Source of the DNA: Chloroflexota bacterium
GTDB lineage: Bacteria > Chloroflexota > Dehalococcoidia > Tepidiformales > Tepidiformaceae
Reading direction: 5' to 3'
Assembly (NCBI GenBank): GCA_021823905.1
Contig: JAKALX010000115.1
Span: 1-9,697 of the forward strand
DNA: 9,697 bases
Shown: positions 1 through 4,688 of the stretch, piece after piece
How positions within the stretch are numbered: position 1 is the stretch's first letter
Layout of the letters: each line of letters starts with the position of its first letter
Translations under genes and position numbers: made by a program
The notes under the pieces: model-generated
Seen by the model: only the letters and a program-made list of their open reading frames with translations
Database searches by the model: none
Told to the model about the DNA's origin: nothing

Positions 1-920
1 TGAGCGTCGCCAGCATCATCGCGCGCGGCAACGGCCTCGGCGGCGGCTTCAGCGAGCAGCAGAAGCGCGACTACCTGCCGCGGATGGCGCGTGGCGAGTT
101 CCTCGGCGCCGTGGCCCTCTCAGAGCCCGAAGCCGGCTCCGATCTCGCCAACATCTCCTGCAAGGCCACCCGCGACGGCGACGAGTGGGTCATCAGCGGC
201 AACAAGATGTGGTGCACGTTCGCGGATGGCGCGGATTACATCACCGTGCTCTGCCGGACGACCGAGGTCGATCCGCAGCGGCGCCACGCCGGCACGAGCA
301 TGTTCTTCTTCGAAAAGGAGCGCGGCACCTTCCCAGCAGGCATCAGCGCGACGAACATCAACAAGATCGGCTACCACGGCTGGAAGACCTGGGAATTGCG
401 GTTCGAAGACTTCCGCGTACCGCTCTCGGCGGAGCTCGGCCAGGACCACAACGACGACAGCCGCGGTTTCAAGTCGGCCATGGGCTTCCTCGAGGGTGCA
501 CGCGCGCACACCGCGGCGCGGAGCATCGGTCTCTCTCGCGGCGCGCTCGAGGACTCGATCGTCTACGCAAAGCAGCGCGTCCAGTTCCGCCAGCCGATCG
601 CGAACTTCCAGGCGATCCGCTTCAAGCTGGCGGAGATGGCCGCCGAGATCGAAGCCGCGCGCCAGCTCATGTACTTCGTCTGCGAGGCGATCGACACGAA
701 CCGCCGCTGCGACAAGGAGTCGTCGATGGCGAAGTGGTTCGCGAGCGAGATGTCCGAGCGCGTCACCAGCCAGGCGCTCCAGATTCACGGCGGCTACGGC
801 TACACCACCGACCTGCCGATCGAGCGCTACTGGCGCGACGCGCGGCTCACCAAGATCTTCGAGGGCACGTCGGAAATCCAGCTCCGAATCATCTCCGACC
901 GGCTCCTGAACGACAGGTGA
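1..920 (+). CDS. Acyl-CoA dehydrogenase, 5'-truncated by the window edge
   Basis: FAD-dependent acyl-CoA dehydrogenase that makes a 2,3-enoyl-CoA and passes electrons to electron-transfer flavoprotein in the cytoplasm. The reading frame is open from base 3, so the ATG at 84 is internal: the residues before it (QQKRDYLPRM) are typical family sequence. About 305 residues are visible; the N-terminal helical domain is outside. Seen: ALSEPEAGSD (114-143), the flavin/substrate signature; NKMWCT further on; and near the C-terminus QIHGGYGYTTDLPIERYWRD followed by IFEGTSEIQ, whose Glu (codon 861-863) matches the catalytic base of medium-chain acyl-CoA dehydrogenase. The C-terminus is intact. The MaoC hydratase and CitE-like lyase downstream suggest branched-chain or dicarboxylic acyl-CoA breakdown, as for fadE19 of M. 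tuberculosis. Family is secure; substrate is inference. Confidence 0.95.
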   Translation, partial: SVASIIARGNGLGGGFSEQQKRDYLPRMARGEFLGAVALSEPEAGSDLANISCKATRDGDEWVISGNKMWCTFADGADYITVLCRTTEVDPQRRHAGTSMFFFEKERGTFPAGISATNINKIGYHGWKTWELRFEDFRVPLSAELGQDHNDDSRGFKSAMGFLEGARAHTAARSIGLSRGALEDSIVYAKQRVQFRQPIANFQAIRFKLAEMAAEIEAARQLMYFVCEAIDTNRRCDKESSMAKWFASEMSERVTSQALQIHGGYGYTTDLPIERYWRDARLTKIFEGTSEIQLRIISDRLLNDR

Positions 921-925
921 ACGCG

Positions 926-1210
926 TCAGTCGCTGCCATCTGGCGCCTGTGCGCCATGGCGCACACGGAGGATCACGACGTCCGACTCGCGGACCTGATA
1001 CACAGTCACGTAGCGTGTCTTGGAGACCGCCAGCTCGCGGGTATCCGGATTACGTCCGGTTCGGCCGCTCATTGGAAAGTCACGAAGACGCTTGACGGCC
1101 GCGACGATGCGTTCAGCGACGCGCGCAGCGGCATCGGGGTCGTAGAGGGCTATGTATTCGCGAATACGAAGCACGTCTTCGTAAGCCTGCGGGCTCCACG
1201 TGGCTTTCAC
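926..1210 (-). CDS. RelE/ParE-family toxin of a type II toxin-antitoxin pair
   Basis: A 94-residue protein of the RelE/ParE superfamily. Seen: N-terminal TWSPQAYEDVLRIREYIA, DPDAAARVAERI helix, central GRTGRNPDTRELAV, and the C-terminal strand VVILRVRHGAQ, which is the family hallmark. Length is normal. The start is GTG at 1210; its first four bases (GTGA) overlap the antitoxin stop, so the two genes are translationally coupled, antitoxin first. RelE members cleave mRNA at the ribosome and ParE members poison DNA gyrase; the conserved TREL and HGAQ pattern looks more ParE-like, but the target cannot be read from sequence. It is tail-to-tail with the acyl-CoA dehydrogenase, only five bases away, with no obvious terminator between. 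No disruption is seen, so it is probably functional. Confidence 0.9.
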   Translation of the reverse strand: MKATWSPQAYEDVLRIREYIALYDPDAAARVAERIVAAVKRLRDFPMSGRTGRNPDTRELAVSKTRYVTVYQVRESDVVILRVRHGAQAPDGSD

Positions 1211-1509
1211 CGGGGCGGTGGTAGCTCGTCGGCTGTTCCCCAGCTCTTGAGCCAGGCCTCAACCACTTCGCCATCGACGAAGTCACCGTCAGCCACGCTC
1301 TGCATGGCCTGCCGGGTCAACTCTTCGTCCGCAGCGAGGCTTCGCATTTCGTCGAATGTCACGGGTGACAGCAGGACGCACACCGCCCTCCCCGCTTTCG
1401 TGAGCACCACCGGTTCCCGTGTGCTCGCGGCGAGCCGCACGAGTCGATCGAGGTCGGAGGCTGCCTCTTCAATCGGAACAATTCCCTCGGCGACGCGAAT
1501 CTCTTTCAC
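1207..1509 (-). CDS. Phd/YefM-family antitoxin
   Basis: A 100-residue partner of the ParE-like toxin. The N-terminal half (IVPIEEAASDLDRLVRLAASTREPVVLTKAGRAVCVLLSP) follows the Phd/YefM DNA-binding fold, with the typical PVVLTKxGR strand-turn; this part normally dimerises and represses the operon. The C-terminal half, rich in Asp, Glu and Trp, is the expected toxin-neutralising tail. The start is GTG at 1509, chosen because an AGAGG-type ribosome binding site lies about eight bases upstream on the minus strand; no better start is visible. It precedes the toxin and overlaps it by four bases, the usual order for an autoregulated pair. It points away from maoC, with a 66-base divergent gap between. 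Family assignment rests on pattern recognition of a short protein. Confidence 0.85.
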   Translation of the reverse strand: MKEIRVAEGIVPIEEAASDLDRLVRLAASTREPVVLTKAGRAVCVLLSPVTFDEMRSLAADEELTRQAMQSVADGDFVDGEVVEAWLKSWGTADELPPPR

Positions 1510-1550
1510 TATTTCACCTCTCGCTTACGACGCACCGGCGCTTGCTTCCC

Positions 1551-1580
1551 ATTCTACCCGCCCGAGGCTCTGCCCATGAA
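1551..1580 (-). promoter_or_regulatory. Possible promoter of the toxin-antitoxin operon
   Basis: On the minus strand TTCATG (1580-1575) and TAGAAT (1556-1551) are 18 bases apart and lie about 45 bases before the antitoxin GTG. The -10 matches the sigma70 consensus in five of six positions; the -35 is weak. The -35 overlaps the start codon of maoC, so antitoxin binding here could also affect maoC. Suggestive only. Confidence 0.3.
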
Positions 1581-2061
1581 CACCGAGCAACTCACCGGCA
1601 ACAACAACTACTTCGAGGACTTCAAGCCCGGCGACGTCTTCGAGCACGCGCGCTCGAAGACGATGACCGAGATGGACGGCGTCCTCATCACCAACCTCGT
1701 GATGAACACGGCCCAGGGCCATTTCAACGAGCACCAGATGAAGGGCACCCCCTTCGGCCAGCGGATCGTCTTCGGCGGCGTCACCGCCTCGCTCTGCATC
1801 GGCCTGGCCATGCAGGACACCGGCGAGAACGCCCTCGAGGAGCGCGCGATGGACAAGGTCCGCTTCCGCACGCCGGTCTTCCATGGTGACACGCTGACCG
1901 CGTTCAGCGAGGTGTTGGAGACCCGCGACACGGGTATGGCCGAGGGCGGCGAGGTCCGATTCCGGCACTGGGGCACGAACCAGGATGGCAAAGTCGTCTT
2001 CGAAGGCGAGCGCACTGTCCTCATCAAGAAGCGCTCCTACTGGGCGAAGGCCGGACGGTAG
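1576..2061 (+). CDS. MaoC-fold enoyl-CoA hydratase
   Basis: A 161-residue single hot-dog domain of the MaoC/(R)-hydratase family, which adds water to an enoyl-CoA. Seen: an opening YFEDFKPGDVFEHARSKTMTEMD typical of MaoC proteins; hydratase-2 region MNTAQGHFNEHQ (43-54); and GQRIVFGGVTASL (61-73), which fits the family's closing substrate-tunnel segment. Against the classic D-x4-H dyad of PhaJ-type hydratases, the aligned residues are Asn44 and His49, so the Asp appears replaced. The start at 1576 has GAGG eight bases before it. The gene lies between the acyl-CoA dehydrogenase and CitE-like lyase, as maoC (Rv2499c) does in M. tuberculosis, where it hydrates itaconyl- or 3-methylglutaconyl-type CoA esters. 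A mesaconyl-CoA-type hydratase is another option. Fold secure, substrate inferred. Confidence 0.88.
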   Translation: MNTEQLTGNNNYFEDFKPGDVFEHARSKTMTEMDGVLITNLVMNTAQGHFNEHQMKGTPFGQRIVFGGVTASLCIGLAMQDTGENALEERAMDKVRFRTPVFHGDTLTAFSEVLETRDTGMAEGGEVRFRHWGTNQDGKVVFEGERTVLIKKRSYWAKAGR

Positions 2062-2174
2062 AGGTTTCCCCGCTGGACCGGACCGGCGCGCTGCCCAATA
2101 GTCCAACTCCATAACCACTTCGTCGCGGCCGTGGCGGGAGTTCCTTCGCGCGGTCCACACCAGGAGGCTCCACC
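2062..2174. other. Short maoC-lyase intergenic gap
   Basis: A 113-base non-coding gap between two co-directional genes. Its 3' end carries the ribosome binding site of the lyase. No convincing terminator was seen, so maoC and the lyase are probably co-transcribed. Confidence 0.5.
2162..2167 (+). promoter_or_regulatory. Ribosome binding site of the CitE-like lyase
   Basis: A perfect AGGAGG seven bases before the ATG at 2175. It selects this start over the in-frame ATG two codons later (2181) and predicts strong translation. Confidence 0.85.
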
Positions 2175-3080
2175 ATGCCCATGCGACTCCGCCGTTCCGA
2201 GCTGTCGACCCCCGGCAGCTCCGAGAAGATGCTCGAGCACGCCGCCGCCGGCGACGCCGACTACGTCTTCCTCGACCTTGAGGACGCCGTCGCACCCAGC
2301 GAGAAGGTCGCCTCGCGCGCGAAGGTCATCCACGCCCTGAATACGTACGACTGGGGCCGCAAGACCAAGGCCGTGCGCATCAACAACCTCCAGACCGAGT
2401 GGGCCTACGAGGATCTGATCCAGGTGGTGGAGGAGGCCGGCGAAAAGCTCGACGTCATCATCGTTCCCAAGGTGATGTCCGCCGAGGACGTCCGCTGGGT
2501 CGACACGCTTCTCAGCCAGATCGAAAAGAAGCGGCGCTGGACGCACCGCGTTGGCCTCGAGGTCCTCATCGAAGAGGTCGAGGCGATGATCAACGTCGAC
2601 CAGATCGCGCGGGCGACGCCCAGGCTCGAGGCCATCATCTTCGGCCCCGGCGACTACTCGGCTTCGCAGGGTGTGCGCTCCGACGCGATCGGCGGCGTGA
2701 ACGCCGACTACCCCGGCGACGTCTGGCAGTACCAGCGCAACCGCGTCGTCATCGCGGCGCGCGCCGCCGGCATCCAGGCGATCGACGGCCCGTTCCCAGA
2801 TTTCAGCGACCTCGCCGGCTACCGGCGCGAATGCACCCGCGCCCAGCTGCTTGGCTTCACCGGCAAGTGGTGCATCCACCCGAGCCAGATCGCCACCGCG
2901 AACGAGATGTTCTCGCCGACCGAGGCGCAGGTGGCGCGGGCCCGAAAGCTCATCGCCGCCTACGCCGAAGCCGAGGCCCAGGGCCTGGGCGCCGTCGCAA
3001 TCGACGGGACGATGGTCGACGCGGCCTCCGCGCGCATCATGCGCAACACCGTCGACCGGGCCGACCTCATCGGGATGTAG
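2175..3080 (+). CDS. HpcH/HpaI-CitE family CoA-ester lyase, malyl-CoA-lyase-like
   Basis: A 301-residue TIM-barrel lyase that cleaves (or condenses) 3-hydroxyacyl-CoA thioesters in a Mg2+-dependent aldol reaction. Seen: N-terminal RRSELSTPGSSEKMLEHAAA; DLEDAV (34-39); RIN with Arg68; VPKV (97-100); Glu133 in VLIEEVEAM; GPGDYSAS (157-164), with Asp160 and Glu133 matching the metal ligands; GPFPDFSD; and GKWCIHPSQI (230-239). The DWGRK, PKV and ANEMFSP elements resemble Rhodobacter malyl-CoA/beta-methylmalyl-CoA lyase more closely than citrate lyase CitE, and no other citrate lyase subunit is nearby. With the acyl-CoA dehydrogenase and MaoC hydratase upstream, cleavage of a citramalyl-, malyl- or HMG-type CoA is likely. 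The M. tuberculosis counterpart in position, Rv2498c, acts on (S)-citramalyl-CoA and (R)-HMG-CoA. Which one applies here cannot be decided from sequence. Confidence 0.92.
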   Translation: MPMRLRRSELSTPGSSEKMLEHAAAGDADYVFLDLEDAVAPSEKVASRAKVIHALNTYDWGRKTKAVRINNLQTEWAYEDLIQVVEEAGEKLDVIIVPKVMSAEDVRWVDTLLSQIEKKRRWTHRVGLEVLIEEVEAMINVDQIARATPRLEAIIFGPGDYSASQGVRSDAIGGVNADYPGDVWQYQRNRVVIAARAAGIQAIDGPFPDFSDLAGYRRECTRAQLLGFTGKWCIHPSQIATANEMFSPTEAQVARARKLIAAYAEAEAQGLGAVAIDGTMVDAASARIMRNTVDRADLIGM

Positions 3081-3111
3081 CCGCTCCCTGGCGATCCGGC
3101 GCAAAGGGAAT

Positions 3112-3135
3112 CGCCCCGGGGGATTCCCCGGGGCG
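3112..3135 (+). terminator. GC-rich hairpin after the lyase
   Basis: Arms CGCCCCGGG (3112-3120) and CCCGGGGCG (3127-3135) are perfect inverse complements around a six-base loop; one extra G-C pair can shorten the loop to four. It starts 31 bases after the lyase stop. The downstream tract TTCGTTGTT is only partly T-rich, so it may be an imperfect intrinsic terminator or an mRNA-stabilising stem-loop. Confidence 0.6.
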
Positions 3136-3171
3136 TTCGTTGTTGGCGGAGCCGCTCGGGACGGGAGGAGC

Positions 3172-3198
3172 ATGCGCCCGTTCGGCGGAAGGCGATGA
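3172..3198 (+). CDS. Doubtful eight-residue leader ORF (MRPFGGRR)
   Basis: A tiny ORF preceded by GGGAGGAG, a strong ribosome binding site, immediately upstream of its ATG. Its stop overlaps the ATG of the next small ORF (ATGA at 3195-3198), the arrangement used in translational coupling. It may be chance in GC-rich DNA; the good ribosome binding site is the only reason to list it. Confidence 0.2.
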   Translation: MRPFGGRR

Positions 3199-3347
3199 CC
3201 GCGGGGCCGCCGCTGACGGCGAAGAGGCCCAGCATGGCAAAAGCGAAATTGGCTGCTGCCGCGGCGCCGCTACCGGTGCTTGGCGGGGCCGCGATGCTGG
3301 CGCTGCGCTCCGCGGCCGACCGCCAGGCCTGCCTGGCGCCCCGGTAA
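3195..3347 (+). CDS. Doubtful 50-residue small ORF with a hydrophobic centre
   Basis: A 50-residue ORF coupled by ATGA to the eight-residue ORF before it. The product is unrecognised. It has a basic N-terminal part (LTAKRPSMAKAKLA) followed by an Ala/Leu/Pro-rich stretch (AAAAAPLPVLGGAAMLAL) that could span or touch a membrane, then a polar tail with one Cys. It ends before the palindromic island. The opposite strand also has an open frame over this stretch with a hydrophobic segment, so chance coding capacity is a real alternative. No function can be given. Confidence 0.2.
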   Translation: MTAGPPLTAKRPSMAKAKLAAAAAPLPVLGGAAMLALRSAADRQACLAPR

Positions 3348-3397
3348 AGTGCTATCAACCCCGTGGGCGGAGTGATAAGGTTCATCAATCTGGTGGA

Positions 3398-3411
3398 ATG
3401 ATTTAGATCAT
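3398..3411. promoter_or_regulatory. FNR-like binding site (ATGAT-N4-ATCAT)
   Basis: ATGATTTAGATCAT is a perfect inverted repeat with five-base arms and a four-base spacer. It matches the FNR consensus TTGAT-N4-ATCAA in all but the outermost bases. The CRP/FNR-family gene begins 217 bases downstream. A weak TAGGGT (3436-3441) would place a start site near 3448, with the palindrome centred about 44 bases upstream, close to the -41.5 position of class II FNR promoters. It could autoregulate the regulator. Confidence 0.5.
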
Positions 3412-3569
3412 GATCTTCCGTGGGCCGGGCTCCGCTAGGGTTCCGTTGTCGCGTGGGGCGTTCCCCGCTCCCGGCTGGAAGAACTGCAACGCCCGTCGCC
3501 GCCGCCGGGACACCTCCCGACACTGTGCCTCCGCTGTTGGCTCGCCGCGGCCGTACTTGTCCGCAGCGT

Positions 3570-3597
3570 TTGTCAATGCCCGGCGTACCCGTATAGT
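3570..3597 (+). promoter_or_regulatory. Sigma70-like promoter of the CRP/FNR regulator
   Basis: TTGTCA (3570-3575) and TATAGT (3592-3597) are separated by 16 bases; each fits the sigma70 consensus well, unusual in DNA this GC-rich. Transcription would start near 3604, giving a leader of about 24 bases that includes a GAGG ribosome binding site six bases before the ATG at 3628. Confidence 0.6.
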
Positions 3598-3627
3598 TGG
3601 GGCAAATAGCCCGATGCGAGGTGGCCG

Positions 3628-4566
3628 ATGGCAGTCCACGCCCGGCCGGGGACGCTCACGATGAATCCGCGACACGAAGAGGAACGCCTCGTTCAAGCGC
3701 CGCGAAGCCACGCCGTCCCGGCGCTGAACGGCTTCGCGGATCCGGGGTTCAACGGCTCCGCGGCCCACCGGCGCGCCCCAGTAACCGAGCGCCAACGCGA
3801 GGACAACGTCGAGCGCACCTCGCGGCTCGTCGACGTGCTCCGCGCCTGCCCCCTGCTCTTCGGCATCAGCGACGACGATCTGGAGAAGATCGGAGCGGTT
3901 TGCAGTCTCGCCGCATTCCAACCGCAGGAGCAGATCTTCGCCGAGGGCGAGCCCTGCCGCGGCCTGTGGGTACTGGCCGAGGGCCGCGTGCGGCTCTATC
4001 ACGCCGACGCCGAGGGCCGCCAGCATGTTGTGAGCTTCCGCGGCCAGCACGCGCCGCTCGACCTGGCGCCCGCGCTCGACGGCCGCGCCCATTCCGCCAG
4101 CGCCGTCGCGCTCGAGGCCTGCACCCTGGTCTTCGTCCCGCGTCCGACCCTGGTCACGCTGGGCCGCGACTATCCCATCACCATTCGAAACGTGGTCGAC
4201 CAGCTCTGCGTAGAGCTGCGTCAGCGCGACATCGCCACGGCGATCGCCTCGTTGCGCGACGCCCGCGGCCGGATCTGCTGCACGCTCCTGATGCTCGCTC
4301 GCGAATATGGGCTGCAGATCCCGGGCGCCCTCCGGATCGACTACCGCCTGACCCGCCAGGACGTCGCCGACCGCTCGGCCGTCACGCTGGAGACGGCGAT
4401 CCGCGTGCTTTCGGACCTGCAGCGCAAGGGGATCGTTCGCACGCAGGCGCAGGTCATCGACATCCTCGACCTCGCCGGTCTCCAGCATTCGAGCGATTGC
4501 GAGGAATGCGAACTCGACTGCTCGGTGTTCGCGCAGCCGCAGCCCCGCGTCATCACCCCCGCCTGA
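3628..4566 (+). CDS. CRP/FNR-family transcription regulator with C-terminal Cys motif
   Basis: A 312-residue regulator, longer than the usual 220-250. Residues 1-65 are a polar, Ala/Pro/Arg-rich extension of no recognised fold. A cNMP-binding-type beta barrel runs from about 70 (CPLLFGISDDDLEKI) to about 185, followed by the dimerisation helix (about 185-225) and a winged helix-turn-helix (about 238-275, LTRQDVADRSAVTLETAIRV). The recognition helix has Glu255 and Arg259, matching the base-contacting Glu and Arg of CRP and FNR, so a TGA-type half-site is expected. The cAMP pocket motif of CRP is not evident. The C-terminus has Cys291-x2-Cys294-x3-Cys298 (CEECELDC), like the C-terminal Fe-S ligands of Bacillus Fnr rather than the N-terminal ones of E. 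coli FNR. The start is set by GAGG at 3618-3621. It probably controls the downstream molybdoenzyme operon. Confidence 0.9.
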   Translation: MAVHARPGTLTMNPRHEEERLVQAPRSHAVPALNGFADPGFNGSAAHRRAPVTERQREDNVERTSRLVDVLRACPLLFGISDDDLEKIGAVCSLAAFQPQEQIFAEGEPCRGLWVLAEGRVRLYHADAEGRQHVVSFRGQHAPLDLAPALDGRAHSASAVALEACTLVFVPRPTLVTLGRDYPITIRNVVDQLCVELRQRDIATAIASLRDARGRICCTLLMLAREYGLQIPGALRIDYRLTRQDVADRSAVTLETAIRVLSDLQRKGIVRTQAQVIDILDLAGLQHSSDCEECELDCSVFAQPQPRVITPA

Positions 4567-4688
4567 ATCTGACGTAGCTGGCGAAGCCGCGCCCGCCTTC
4601 CGCCTCACGCCTTTCCGCTCGCGCCCAACCTGAATAAGCGTTCATTTATGACGGCGGTCATATCGATTTGCGCGGGTTCGCTGACACC
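4567..4688. other. Regulator-operon intergenic region
   Basis: A 122-base gap with no strong terminator for the regulator. Its 3' half is less GC-rich and holds the perfect palindrome at 4647-4662. No AGGAGG-like sequence precedes any candidate start of the next gene. Confidence 0.5.
4647..4662. promoter_or_regulatory. 16-base palindrome, likely CRP/FNR-family operator
   Basis: TATGACGGCGGTCATA: six-base perfect arms around a four-base spacer. The TGA-N6-TCA geometry is that of CRP/FNR-family sites and is shared with the site at 3398-3411 (both fit ATGA-N6-TCAT). It ends 26 bases before the ATG at 4689. No clear -10/-35 pair was found, so activation or repression cannot be told. Confidence 0.6.

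Larger units (their letters stand above)
3081..3627. other. 547-base gap with regulatory elements, no secure gene
   Basis: Between the lyase and the CRP/FNR regulator. It holds, in order, a GC-rich hairpin, a doubtful pair of coupled small ORFs (3172-3347), a less GC-rich palindromic island around 3371-3415 with an FNR-like site, a GC-rich stretch without recognisable content (about 3420-3565), and a sigma70-like promoter. Long open frames exist on both strands here, as expected for GC-rich DNA, but none gives a recognisable protein. Confidence 0.6.

Noticed and set aside
2175..3080. Citrate lyase beta subunit CitE of a true citrate lyase complex
   Set aside because: No citrate lyase alpha (CitF), acyl-carrier (CitD) or accessory genes are near, and the motifs fit malyl-CoA-lyase-like proteins acting on CoA esters.
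2037..3173. Long open frame on the minus strand, antisense to the CitE-like lyase
   Set aside because: Its translation has no recognisable domain and it lies over a gene with clear catalytic motifs and a perfect ribosome binding site; long antisense frames are expected in GC-rich coding DNA.
3373..3387. TGAT-N7-ATCA next to the FNR-like palindrome as another operator
   Set aside because: The spacer is seven bases, three more than the FNR spacing, so the half-sites would be out of register for a CRP/FNR dimer.
3403..4608. 401-codon open frame on the minus strand across the regulator
   Set aside because: Low-complexity Arg/Ala/Val-rich product, no family signature, antisense to a clear CRP/FNR protein.
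4631..4644. TGAA-N6-TTCA inverted repeat before the palindrome at 4647
   Set aside because: Four-base arms only, and eight bases separate TGA from TCA rather than six; it is likely chance.
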